Shown: positions 1 to 7,263 of the stretch, piece after piece
Numbering within the stretch: the stretch's first letter is position 1
Layout of the letters: the number at the start of each line of letters is the position of its first letter
Assembly (NCBI GenBank): GCA_040226215.1
Contig: JAVKFF010000063.1
Coordinates: 1 to 12,755 of the forward strand
Length of the DNA: 12,755 nt
Direction of reading: 5' to 3'
Source of the DNA: JAVKFF01 sp040226215
Lineage (GTDB): Bacteria; Pseudomonadota; Alphaproteobacteria; DSM-16000; Inquilinaceae
Notes under the pieces: model-generated
Database searches by the model: none
Told to the model about the DNA's origin: nothing
The model's input: only the letters and a program-made list of their open reading frames with translations
Translations under genes and position numbers: made by a program

Positions 1-852
1 GGCGACGTAGAAGCGATCGCGCTCGGCCCCGGCGTGGGCGGCGAGCGCGCGCGCCGCCGCCGCCGCCGCCTCGGACCGCTCGCGCGGCGCCACGACGGTG
101 ACGCTCCAGCCGAATTCCGGTACGTCCAGCCAGGGTTGCACCGGGAACAGCGAAATGTCCGCCCCGGCGCCAATCTCCGCCTCCAACCGGCGCGCCAGCG
201 CGAACCACGAGGCCAGGGGCTCGGCCGCCGTCATGAAGCCCTCCGCCGGGGTCACCAGGGGGATCTTGCGCCAGGCGATCGCCGGCTCGAGCCGGCCGTC
301 GAGGATGGCGCCGAGAAGCCGGGCGCCACGGCGGCCGGTCTCCACCATGTCGTCATGCGGGCACTGCCGGTAGGCAGTCAGGGCATCGACCGCGCTGATC
401 ATGGCCACGGTCACATTGGCGTGGTGGTCGAGGGTGAGCACGAGCGGTACCGAGTCGCCTAGCAGCCTTCGAAGGCGGGCGAGCAGTGCGCCCTCGACAT
501 CAGGCGCCCTCTCGCCTGACATCGCGCCGTGCAGGGAGACCAGCAGACCGTCGAAGATGCCCGCCACCGCCAGATTGCGCTCCAGCGCCTCGGCCAGCGC
601 GTCGATCAGCGCCGGTTCCGCCGGACCGCCGGGCCAGCAGGAGGCCGCCAGCACCGGAACCAGCCGATCGCCGGCCGCCTCGATCTCGGCGGCGAAACCG
701 GTCAGTTCGTCGGCGTGGCCGGCCAGGCTGGCGGTGAGGGCGACACCCTCATGCCAGTCCGAGCGCCGGAAGTCGGCAAGCGTCGTCGGTTTCTGGCTGA
801 AGCTGTTGGTTTCCTGCCAGACGCGGACGACGGCGATGCGGCGACCGGCCAT
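1..852 (-). CDS. M81-family (MlrC-like) metallopeptidase, N-terminal part
   Basis: The first 284 residues are present and the gene runs off the window; relatives are about 490-500 residues, so roughly the last 200 are missing. M81 proteins are named after MlrC, a metal-dependent peptidase that cleaves linearised microcystin, but most members have unknown substrates. Recognisable family blocks are RIAVVRVWQETNSFS (5-19), DGLLVSLHGAM (101-111), LTLDHHANVT (139-148) and YRQCPHDDMVETG (161-173). E14, H108, D142-H144 and H166 are candidate metal or active-site residues. The usual His before ETN in this family is Gln here. ATG at 852 lies 3 bases after the VOC stop. An alanine run (262-267) is encoded by the CGC/GCC repeat near position 60. 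In this operon it may open an amide or lactam-like bond in a small molecule, which is inference. Confidence 0.9.
   Translation of the reverse strand, partial: MAGRRIAVVRVWQETNSFSQKPTTLADFRRSDWHEGVALTASLAGHADELTGFAAEIEAAGDRLVPVLAASCWPGGPAEPALIDALAEALERNLAVAGIFDGLLVSLHGAMSGERAPDVEGALLARLRRLLGDSVPLVLTLDHHANVTVAMISAVDALTAYRQCPHDDMVETGRRGARLLGAILDGRLEPAIAWRKIPLVTPAEGFMTAAEPLASWFALARRLEAEIGAGADISLFPVQPWLDVPEFGWSVTVVAPRERSEAAAAAARALAAHAGAERDRFYVA
53..70. repeat. Short (GCC)6 trinucleotide repeat within the MlrC-like gene
   Basis: Six GCC units in tandem encode, on the minus strand, the alanine run at residues 262-267 of the M81-type protein. Such runs can slip in replication, but a gain or loss of one unit keeps the frame. 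Confidence 0.7.
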
Positions 853-855
853 CGC

Positions 856-1323
856 TCAGCCCCCGGCCCGCTTCTGGAACAGCTCCAGGCGGATGTCGTC
901 CGGACCGACCAGATAGACCGCCTTGGCGCCGGCGTTGACGCCGAACGTCACGGTGTTGGGGGTGGAGCGGAACTCGACCCCTGCCGCGCTGAGCCTGGCA
1001 TGCTCGGCCTCGATGTCCTCGACGGCGAAGCAGAGATGGGCGTTGCCGGGCCGGTTGGTGGCGGTGTCGGCGGGCGCGCCCGCGGGACTGCGATATTCGA
1101 TCAGCTCCAGCACGTCGCGTCCCGGCCGCCCCGCCTGGCCCGGGAAGCCCAGCACGGCGATCTTCAGGTCGGCGTCGGCGAAGCCGGTCTGGCGCTTGAT
1201 GTAGTCGAAGTCGTAGTCGCCGCCGCCCAGCCGCTCCATGCCGAAATGCTCGATGAACCAGGCGGCCGCGCGGTCGACATCGGAGACCGTGAAGCTGGTG
1301 TGGTGAAAGCTGGTGATGGTCAT
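856..1323 (-). CDS. VOC-superfamily (glyoxalase/bleomycin resistance-like) protein
   Basis: This 155-residue single-chain protein has the paired beta-alpha-beta-beta-beta modules of the vicinal oxygen chelate fold. These are metal enzymes that include glyoxalase I, extradiol dioxygenases and methylmalonyl-CoA epimerase. The likely metal ligands are H8 (FHHTSFTV), a Glu in LELIEY (E73 or E76), H96 (GNAHLCF) and E147 (IRLELFQ). ATG at 1323 gives the module a normal beginning, 28 bases after the SDR stop. An in-frame extension to 1374 would overlap the SDR and is not supported. Beside a CoA-transferase and an SDR it could be an epimerase, lyase or isomerase of an acyl-CoA or hydroxy-acid intermediate. 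The exact reaction cannot be read from the sequence. Confidence 0.88.
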   Translation of the reverse strand: MTITSFHHTSFTVSDVDRAAAWFIEHFGMERLGGGDYDFDYIKRQTGFADADLKIAVLGFPGQAGRPGRDVLELIEYRSPAGAPADTATNRPGNAHLCFAVEDIEAEHARLSAAGVEFRSTPNTVTFGVNAGAKAVYLVGPDDIRLELFQKRAGG

Positions 1324-1351
1324 GAACGGTGTCCCGGGTCTGTCGCGGCGG

Positions 1352-2098
1352 TCAGCGCGCCATGAAGCCGCCATCCACGAAGACCGTCTGGCCGGTCACG
1401 TAGGAGGCGGCGTCGGAGGTGAGGAAGACGACCACATCGGCGATTTCCTCGGGGCGGGCCAGCCGGCCGAGCGGCACGCTGGCCTCCAGCTCGGGCCGCG
1501 CCAGGCGGCCGTCGGCGAGGTAGCGCGCCACCAGCGGCGTCTCGACGAAGCCCGGCGCCACGGCGTTGACGCGGATGCCGTGCGGTGCCCATTCGACCGC
1601 CGCGGTCCGGGTCAGCGCCATGATCGCCGCCTTTGAGGCCGAATAGGGCCCGCGTGCCGGAAAGCCGTGCAGGGCGGCGATTGAGGCGATGTTTACAACC
1701 GCGCCTCGCCGGCGACCGATCATGCGCGGGCCGACCGCGCCCAGCCCGTGCACCGCGCCCATCAGGTTGACGCCGAGCACGCGGCGCCAGGCCTCGCCGT
1801 CGAGGGTGTCGAGCGGCGCCCATTGCTGGATGCCAGCATTGTTCACCAACGCCGCTATCGGCCCGACCTCTTGCTCGATGGTCGCCACGGCGCGCTCGAC
1901 GGCTTCGGGATCGGCCACGTCGGTGGCGAGGAACCGGATCGCGGGATCGTCGTCGCCGGTGTCGGGCGGCTCGATATCAAGCACGCCGACGCGCCAGCCT
2001 GCCCGTCGATAGGCCGCGACGATGGCGGCGCCGATGCCGGCCGCGCCGCCGGTGACGACGGCGACCGGCGCCGCCTCGCCTGGCGACCCGGTAGCCAC
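1352..2098 (-). CDS. SDR-family oxidoreductase (third in the operon)
   Basis: This 248-residue classical SDR has TGGAAGIG (16-23), D41 in LDIE suggesting NAD use, D60-V61, NNAG (86-89), N111, catalytic S139 (NIAS), Y152 and K156 (YSASK), and a terminal VDGGFMAR. The set is complete, so an active NAD-dependent alcohol/ketone oxidoreductase is expected. Family members right after a CoA-transferase often act on hydroxyacyl-CoA or hydroxy acids, but that link is inference. The start is taken as GTG at 2098, two bases after the CoA-transferase stop, with GGGAG 10 bases upstream. There is no ATG between this point and the Rossmann motif, and the open frame further upstream lies within the CoA-transferase gene. 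It resembles the two SDRs at the other end of the operon but is distinct in sequence. Confidence 0.93.
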   Translation of the reverse strand: MATGSPGEAAPVAVVTGGAAGIGAAIVAAYRRAGWRVGVLDIEPPDTGDDDPAIRFLATDVADPEAVERAVATIEQEVGPIAALVNNAGIQQWAPLDTLDGEAWRRVLGVNLMGAVHGLGAVGPRMIGRRRGAVVNIASIAALHGFPARGPYSASKAAIMALTRTAAVEWAPHGIRVNAVAPGFVETPLVARYLADGRLARPELEASVPLGRLARPEEIADVVVFLTSDAASYVTGQTVFVDGGFMAR

Positions 2099-2100
2099 CC

Positions 2101-3312
2101 TCAGATCACTCCCTCGGACTTCAGCGCCTCGAGCTCGCCGGCGGGCAGACCCAGCAGACCCTGGTAGACCTCCTCGTTGGCGCCGCCCAGCGGACCGCCC
2201 AGATGGGCGATGCGCCCGGGCGTGGCGGAGAGGTGGGGCAGCGGGGCGGGCACCGTCACCGGTCCGACCCCCGGCACCGCCAGGGTGCGCAGCATCTCCC
2301 GGGCGGCGAAGTGCGGGTCGGCGAAGATGTCGGCGATGGTGTTCAGCGGTCCGGCCGGAACCTGGCCCGCGCGCAGCCGCGTCAGCGCCTCCTCCAGGGT
2401 CAGGCTCGCCGTCCACTCCCCGACCACCGCGTCGACACGCCCGGCCTCGGCCAGCCGGCGCGCCACCGGCCCCCAGCTGTCGGGCGCCGCGAGATCCGGG
2501 CGCTCCATGACCCGGGCAAGCCGCTCGAACATCTTGTCGTTGGTGCAGGCGATGGCCACCCATTTGCCGTCCCTGGTGGGATAGTGGCTGTGCGGGCAGA
2601 CATTGGGCGCGGCCGGCCCCATGGGCTGGCGCACCGTGCCGAACATGGCGTGGGCGGGCGCGATCTCGTCGAGCACCCGGAAGATCGACTCGTAGAGCGC
2701 CACGTCGACCGCCTGGCCCTCGCCCGTGCGCTCGCGGTGGCGCAGGGCCATCATGATGCCGATAACGCCGTAGAGTCCGGAGATGTAGTCGGCCAGCGAG
2801 GTCGATCCGGGCACCACCGGCCGCCCGTCCGGCTCGCCGGCGAGATGCGACAGGCCGCCGACCGCGTGGGCGATCCGCGCGAAGCCGGGTAGGTCGCGAT
2901 AGGGGCCGTCCTGGCCGAAGCCGGTCACCTGCAGCAGGATCAGTCCGGGATTGTCGGCCTTCAACACGTCGTAGCCCAGGCCCCAGCGCGCCATGGTGCC
3001 CGGCCGGAAATTCTCGCACACCACGTCGCACTTCGCCGCTAGGCGGCGGAACAGCGCCGCGCCCTTCGCCTGCCGCAGGTCGAGGGTGACGCTCTTCTTG
3101 TTGCGCCCCTCGTTGAGCCAGTTCAGCGTGTCGCCATTGGCCGTCACGCTGCCGAAACGGCGCATCGGGTCGCCGGCTCCCGGCTGCTCGACCTTGATGA
3201 CCTCGGCGCCGAATTCCGACAGGATCGCCGCCGTGAACGGCGCCGCGATGAAGGTCGCCACGTCCAGCACGCGGATCCCGGAAAGCGGCAGATCGGCGGA
3301 AGTTTGGGTCAT
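2101..3312 (-). CDS. CaiB/BaiF family III CoA-transferase
   Basis: This 403-residue protein matches family III CoA-transferases, which move CoA between carboxylic acids through an aspartyl-CoA thioester. Visible blocks are the N-terminal GIRVLDVATFIAAPF (12-26), the segment FGAEVIKVEQPGAGDP (34-49), LNEGRNKKSVTLDLR (66-80), and NFRPGTMARWGLGYDVL (101-117). The predicted catalytic residue is D175 in LADYISGLYG, followed by the ALRHRERTGEGQ segment. Length is normal and nothing is missing. ATG at 3312 is chosen over an in-frame TTG at 3321; neither has a strong ribosome-binding sequence. It lies 30 bases after the LacI-type gene and 2 bases before an SDR. Its presence implies that the pathway substrate or an intermediate is activated as a CoA thioester. 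Donor and acceptor are unknown. Confidence 0.94.
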   Translation of the reverse strand: MTQTSADLPLSGIRVLDVATFIAAPFTAAILSEFGAEVIKVEQPGAGDPMRRFGSVTANGDTLNWLNEGRNKKSVTLDLRQAKGAALFRRLAAKCDVVCENFRPGTMARWGLGYDVLKADNPGLILLQVTGFGQDGPYRDLPGFARIAHAVGGLSHLAGEPDGRPVVPGSTSLADYISGLYGVIGIMMALRHRERTGEGQAVDVALYESIFRVLDEIAPAHAMFGTVRQPMGPAAPNVCPHSHYPTRDGKWVAIACTNDKMFERLARVMERPDLAAPDSWGPVARRLAEAGRVDAVVGEWTASLTLEEALTRLRAGQVPAGPLNTIADIFADPHFAAREMLRTLAVPGVGPVTVPAPLPHLSATPGRIAHLGGPLGGANEEVYQGLLGLPAGELEALKSEGVI

Positions 3313-3342
3313 CGGGTCCAACTCGGTCTTGTCAGGCTCGTG

Positions 3343-4368
3343 TCAGGCGTTGGGCGGCGCGCAGCTCTCGCGCACCAGCAGTTCGGTGGGCAGCAGGATG
3401 CGCCGGGGCTCCCAGCCCGCGTCGGCGGCGAGCCGCTGCAAGAGCAGGTCCGCCGCGGTGCGGCCGATCAGGCCGAGATCGCGCCAGATCACGGTGATCG
3501 GCGGGCCGGCCAGTTCGGTCAGCTCGGTGTCGTCGCAGCTGACCAGCGAGAGGTCGTGCGGCAGGGCGATGCCGTGCTGTCGGATCGCCCGCATGGCGCC
3601 GACCAGGATCTGGTTGCCGCCGGCGATCAGCGCGGTCGGCCGGTCGGCAGCGGCGAGCAGGCTGGAGGCTTCCTGGAAGCCGAATTCCGCCGACAGGGTG
3701 CGGGCGCGAATCAGACGGGGATCGACGCTCACGCCGGCCTTGCGATGCGCCTCCAGATAACCGTCGAGGCGGGCCCGCCCCGGGCTGATGCGGCGATCGG
3801 CGGTGATCAGGCCGATGCGCCGGTGGCCAAGCCTTATCAGGTATTCGGTGGCTTGCCGCATGCCCTGGCCATGGTCGGTCATCACCCGGTCGACGTCGAT
3901 GCCCTCGGGTTCCCGGTCCATTACGACGATGGGGATGTCCACGCCGCGCAGCGCCTGCAGCAGTGCCGGATTGGTCTCGTCCGCCAAGCTCAGCAGGATG
4001 GCATCGGTGCGGTGCTTGAAGAACTGCTCGACGAGATCGATTTCGGTGGACGTCTTGCCAGCGGTGTTGGCCAGCAGGAGCGAGTAGCCGTTTTCGTGAA
4101 ACAGGGTCTCGGCGTGGCGGCTGATCTTGGCGAAAAGCGGGTTGGCGATGTCGTTGACCATGAAGCCGATCGCCTTCTTGGTCCGCGTGCGCATGCTCTG
4201 CGCCGCCAGGTTCGGCTCGTAGCCCAGCGACTGCACCGCCCGCATGACCCGCTGCCGGCTGAGCGGCGTGACGTTGGGATGGGCATTGAGCACCCGCGAC
4301 ACGGTGCCGATCGAGGTGCCGGCCGCGCGGGCGACGTCCTTGATCGTCGGCTTGCCATGGTCGGTCAC
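3343..4368 (-). CDS. LacI-family transcriptional regulator
   Basis: This 341-residue regulator has a textbook LacI layout. The N-terminal helix-turn-helix is TIKDVARAAGTSIGTVSRVLN (8-28), the hinge helix follows at LAAQSMRT (54-61), and a periplasmic-binding-protein-like sensor domain of about 280 residues starts at KKAIGFMVND. The start is GTG at 4368, with AGGAGG 8 bases upstream; an ATG 11 bases further in is out of frame. Family members are usually repressors released by a sugar or related catabolite. This one sits inside the operon between transporter and CoA-transferase genes, so it is probably autoregulated with the genes it controls. The effector and operator are unknown, and no clear operator is visible in the short neighbouring spacers. 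Confidence 0.95.
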   Translation of the reverse strand: MTDHGKPTIKDVARAAGTSIGTVSRVLNAHPNVTPLSRQRVMRAVQSLGYEPNLAAQSMRTRTKKAIGFMVNDIANPLFAKISRHAETLFHENGYSLLLANTAGKTSTEIDLVEQFFKHRTDAILLSLADETNPALLQALRGVDIPIVVMDREPEGIDVDRVMTDHGQGMRQATEYLIRLGHRRIGLITADRRISPGRARLDGYLEAHRKAGVSVDPRLIRARTLSAEFGFQEASSLLAAADRPTALIAGGNQILVGAMRAIRQHGIALPHDLSLVSCDDTELTELAGPPITVIWRDLGLIGRTAADLLLQRLAADAGWEPRRILLPTELLVRESCAPPNA

Positions 4369-4376
4369 AGCCCGGC

Positions 4377-4382
4377 CCTCCT
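4377..4382 (-). promoter_or_regulatory. Ribosome-binding site supporting a GTG start of the LacI-type gene
   Basis: AGGAGG on the minus strand is a perfect Shine-Dalgarno core, 8 bases before GTG at 4368. It decides the start, because no in-frame ATG lies nearby before the DNA-binding motif. Confidence 0.75.
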
Positions 4383-4393
4383 CTCGCCCGCGC

Positions 4394-5668
4394 CTAGAGC
4401 AGCAGATCCGGCAGCCACGTCGTCAGCGGCGGAATGAAGGCAACCGCGAAGATGACGAGGAGGATGATGCCGATATAGGGCAGCAGCAGCCCGAAGGTGC
4501 GCGAGTATTCCACTCCGCCGATGCGACAGGCCAGCAGGGCCACGATACCGACGGGCGGGGTGATGGCGCCGACCAGGAGCATGAGGATCGACGTCATGCC
4601 GAACTGCACCGGGGCGTAGCCGAGGCCGTGGGCGATCGGCGCCACGATGGGCACGACGATGATCATCGCCGCCGTGCCCTCGACGAACATGCCGATGATG
4701 AACAGGCCCGCCATGATCAGCAGCATGACGACGAAGGCGTTGTCGCTGACCGCCAGCAGCGCGTCCTCCAGCATGAAGCCGAAGCCCTCGCGGGTCAGCA
4801 CCCAGCCGAACAGCCCGGCGCCGGCCAGCACGACCAGAGCGCTGGCCGTCAGCTTGGTCGAGGTCAGGATGAAGCGCAGGAAATCCCTCGCGCCCATGTT
4901 GCGCGAGATCGTCGCCACCACGATGCCGTAGAGCACGGCGACCGCGCCTGCCTCGGTCGGCGTGAAGATGCCCGACACGATACCGCCGACGATGATCAGC
5001 GGCATGGTCAACGCCGGCGAGGTGGAGACGAAGGTGCGCCCGACCTTGCGCCAAGGCGCCTTCGGGCTCGGCTTCCAGCCATAGCGCGAGGCCAGGAACC
5101 ACGTCAGCACCATCATCGCGCCGCCGGCCAGCAGGCCCGGAATGACGCCGGCGAGGAACAGCCGGCCGATCGACACCCCGGTGATCGAGCCGTAGATGAC
5201 CGCGGTGATCGAGGGCGGGATGATCGGTCCGATCAGCGAGGAGGCGGCGGTGACGACGACAGCGAAGCGGCTGTCGTAGCCCTCCTTCTTCATCGCCGGG
5301 ATCAGCATCGAGCCGACGGCGGCGGTATCGGCCATGGCCGAGCCGGAGACACCGGCGAACAGGATGCTGGTGAGGATGTTGACCTGGGCGAGACCGCCGC
5401 GGATGTGGCCGATCAGGGCGTTGGCGAAGGCGACGATGCGCTGGGTGATGCCGCCGACATTCATCAGCTCGCCCGCGAGGATGAACAGCAGCACGGCCAT
5501 CAGGGCGTAGTTGTCGATGGCGCTGAAGAAGCGCAGCGGCAGCTGGATCAGCGGCACGTCGCCTTGCACCCAGAGCGCGGTCACCGCGCTCAGGCCCATG
5601 GCGAAGCCCATCGGCGTCCCGGAGAGCAGGAGCACCGCGAACAGCACCAGCATGATGGAGAGCGTCAT
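4394..5668 (-). CDS. dctM: TRAP transporter large permease subunit (DctM-type)
   Basis: This 424-residue, strongly hydrophobic protein matches the usual DctM length, with about 12 membrane-spanning stretches from residue 4 to the end. Recognisable family segments include SGTPMGFAMG (16-25), GVSGSAMADTAAVGS (106-120), the GPIIPPS loop (147-153), TPTEAGA in the second half, and the late AITPPVG loop that mirrors the first inverted repeat. It forms the ion-coupled transport channel with DctQ for a dicarboxylate, sugar acid or similar anion. ATG at 5668 overlaps the DctQ stop. After its TAG, 25 bases separate it from the LacI-family gene. The two conserved proline loops are intact, so the carrier should be functional if a binding protein is encoded elsewhere, probably upstream in the same operon. 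Confidence 0.95.
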   Translation of the reverse strand: MTLSIMLVLFAVLLLSGTPMGFAMGLSAVTALWVQGDVPLIQLPLRFFSAIDNYALMAVLLFILAGELMNVGGITQRIVAFANALIGHIRGGLAQVNILTSILFAGVSGSAMADTAAVGSMLIPAMKKEGYDSRFAVVVTAASSLIGPIIPPSITAVIYGSITGVSIGRLFLAGVIPGLLAGGAMMVLTWFLASRYGWKPSPKAPWRKVGRTFVSTSPALTMPLIIVGGIVSGIFTPTEAGAVAVLYGIVVATISRNMGARDFLRFILTSTKLTASALVVLAGAGLFGWVLTREGFGFMLEDALLAVSDNAFVVMLLIMAGLFIIGMFVEGTAAMIIVVPIVAPIAHGLGYAPVQFGMTSILMLLVGAITPPVGIVALLACRIGGVEYSRTFGLLLPYIGIILLVIFAVAFIPPLTTWLPDLLL

Positions 5669-6162
5669 AGAGGATCCGCCACCGGCCTGTGGCGGCCGGC
5701 GATCCAGCAGCGCAGGGTCATGATGACGATCAGCGGCGCGCCGAACAGCATGGCGGCGTAGACCCAGCGCATCGGGAAGCCGAGCGCCGGCGAGGTGCCC
5801 GTGGTGCGCAGGAACAGGTTGAGCGCCTGGTAGAACAGCACGGCGCAGAACACAATGGCGGCGAGATTGGCCAGCGCGCCGACGATCCGGCTCAGCCGCT
5901 GCGGCAGGTAGCGGTGCACCACCTCGATGCGCAGATGGGCGTCGTCGTCGCTGACCAGAGCGGAGCCGAGCAGGATCACCCAGAACAGCGAGAAGCGGAC
6001 ATACTCCTCCGTCCACACCAGGCTGTCGTTGAGGACATAGCGGTAGAACACCGCCGCCAGCACGACGATGAAGAAGGACAGGGTGAGCAGGATCAGCGAG
6101 GCTTCGAGCAGGCGCTTGAGCCCGTCGACGCCCCGGTCGATGACGTGCCAGAGACCGGTCAT
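5665..6162 (-). CDS. dctQ: TRAP transporter small membrane subunit (DctQ-type)
   Basis: This 165-residue inner-membrane protein has four predicted transmembrane segments (about 22-40, 56-71, 92-116 and 132-150), the standard DctQ topology and length. The family signature is present: WTEEYVRFSLFW (50-61) followed by a Gly and then AHLRIE (75-80). DctQ proteins pair with the large DctM subunit in the sodium-driven uptake of organic acids delivered by a periplasmic binding protein. ATG at 6162 follows the stop of the Cys/His-rich gene by 2 bases. The stop overlaps the DctM start as ATGA, implying translational coupling. No DctP-type binding protein is in the window. The substrate is not readable from this subunit. 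Confidence 0.93.
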   Translation of the reverse strand: MTGLWHVIDRGVDGLKRLLEASLILLTLSFFIVVLAAVFYRYVLNDSLVWTEEYVRFSLFWVILLGSALVSDDDAHLRIEVVHRYLPQRLSRIVGALANLAAIVFCAVLFYQALNLFLRTTGTSPALGFPMRWVYAAMLFGAPLIVIMTLRCWIAGRHRPVADPL

Positions 6163-6164
6163 GG

Positions 6165-7241
6165 CTATCCGCCGCGCCGTGCCGCGCGGCCGGCGCTGCC
6201 CAGCGGCTGGTCGGCGGCCGGCTTGCGCTCGCCGGAGCGCTCGTAGACCCAGTCCGGTACGTCGCGCGGGTCCTTGTACATGGTCCAGCGGCAGCGGTCG
6301 GTACTGCCCGGATAGGTCGGCGGCTCGACGACCCGCACCGGGTAGCCGAACTTCTCCATCGGCATCTTCTCCATCAGCACCGCGCAGTGCAGGCAGTAAT
6401 GGCACACGCCGGGCTTGTTCCAGTGCCAGTCGTGCGGCTTCTCCATGGTCTGGAAGTGGTAGGGCGCCTCGTGCCGGCTCGGCGTGCCGGCGATGCGGTC
6501 GCCCTGCATGGTCCGGCCGCCGCTGCCGCAGGGCGTGAAGGTCATCACCACCTTCTCCTCGTCCTCGTCCAGCTCCATGGTGCCGTCGCGCTCCGGCCCC
6601 ACGAGGTGGCCGCGCATCGCCTCGATGGAGACGTAGACCAGTGCGTCGAACACCTCGGCCCAATTGTTCTTGGAGACGTCGAACCGCTCATAGCGGAAAT
6701 CGAAGAGGTGGCCGATCACGTATTCGCGATACATGGCCTCCACCGCCTCCTCGCCGAAGCGCACGTGGATGTAGTTGAACAGCCCGCCGACATAGTCGAC
6801 GTCGCGGTCGTGGATCGAGCGCCACAGCTCCTTCCAGGCCGCCAGCACCTTCAAGGCCGCGTCGACCGGCGCGCCCAGATGGCGGATCAGCCGCGCCTTC
6901 ATCATGCGGTATTCGGCGAGCGCGGCCTGCCGGTCATAGGGCTTCTCGTCGTCGACCCACTGGTTGACCAGCCAGTTCAGCTCGTCGCGCACGCCCTGCA
7001 GGTCGGCCTCCTTCACGCCGTGGTCGGCGATGCAGCGCTCGGCGTCGGCGTGCCACTGGGCGTAGAGGTCGTAGCAGACGGCCGCCTCGACATCGAAATA
7101 CTCGATGTAGTCGATGGCGTCCTCACGGCGACCCTCGCGGATCGCCTCGGCGATCTTGGCGTAGGTCGGGACCAGTTGCTCGGTCCAGCCGCCGGTGCGG
7201 ATCGGGCGCTTGAAGATCTCGTTGTACTGCAGCACGGACAT
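6165..7241 (-). CDS. Protein of unknown function with Cys/His-rich C-terminal half
   Basis: I do not recognise an assigned function for this 358-residue protein. The N-terminal 210 residues look helical and charged, with many Trp/Tyr/Asp/Glu and no signal peptide or membrane segment. The second half has TPCGSGGR (236-243), then WHWNKPGVCHYCLHC (272-286) with C280, C283, H285 and C286, then CRWTMYKDP (317-325). The Cys/His spacing suggests metal binding or a catalytic Cys. A distant relation to L-2-amino-thiazoline-4-carboxylate-hydrolase-like proteins, which also have a Cys-bearing C-terminal region, is a weak guess from memory. The tail after about 335 is low-complexity Arg/Ala/Gly. The ATG at 7241 has GGAGG 6 bases upstream. 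It sits between the dehydrogenase and the TRAP genes, 2 bases before the small TRAP subunit, so it is almost certainly a pathway component. Confidence 0.88.
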   Translation of the reverse strand: MSVLQYNEIFKRPIRTGGWTEQLVPTYAKIAEAIREGRREDAIDYIEYFDVEAAVCYDLYAQWHADAERCIADHGVKEADLQGVRDELNWLVNQWVDDEKPYDRQAALAEYRMMKARLIRHLGAPVDAALKVLAAWKELWRSIHDRDVDYVGGLFNYIHVRFGEEAVEAMYREYVIGHLFDFRYERFDVSKNNWAEVFDALVYVSIEAMRGHLVGPERDGTMELDEDEEKVVMTFTPCGSGGRTMQGDRIAGTPSRHEAPYHFQTMEKPHDWHWNKPGVCHYCLHCAVLMEKMPMEKFGYPVRVVEPPTYPGSTDRCRWTMYKDPRDVPDWVYERSGERKPAADQPLGSAGRAARRGG

Positions 7242-7247
7242 GGACTT

Positions 7248-7252
7248 CCTCC
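7248..7252 (-). promoter_or_regulatory. Strong ribosome-binding site of the Cys/His-rich protein
   Basis: GGAGG on the minus strand, within a longer GGGAGGAAG run, lies 6 bases upstream of ATG at 7241. It is one of the two best matches to the 16S anti-Shine-Dalgarno in the window. This suggests independent and efficient initiation after the 22-base spacer. Confidence 0.7.
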
Positions 7253-7263
7253 CGGGGGGCGCC

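Noticed and set aside
1352..3031. Apparent fusion of a long Arg-rich N-terminus to the third SDR
   Set aside because: The extra part is an out-of-frame reading of the CoA-transferase gene. The SDR has its own GTG start at 2098 with a ribosome-binding sequence.
3330..3348. Direct repeat TGTCAGGC, two copies about one helical turn apart, in the spacer between the LacI-type and CoA-transferase genes
   Set aside because: Only 8 bases long and partly inside the end of the regulator gene; expected by chance at this length and base composition, with no promoter elements beside it.
3304..4437. Plus-strand open frame of about 377 codons opposite the LacI-type gene
   Set aside because: The opposite strand has an intact LacI protein with a ribosome-binding site. 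The plus-strand reading is Gly/Ala/Asp/Arg-rich and matches nothing.
4244..5761. Long plus-strand open frame of about 505 codons rich in Asp, His, Gln and Arg
   Set aside because: It lies antisense to the DctM-type gene. The antisense of hydrophobic codons gives just this polar, repetitive composition, and no family is recognisable.
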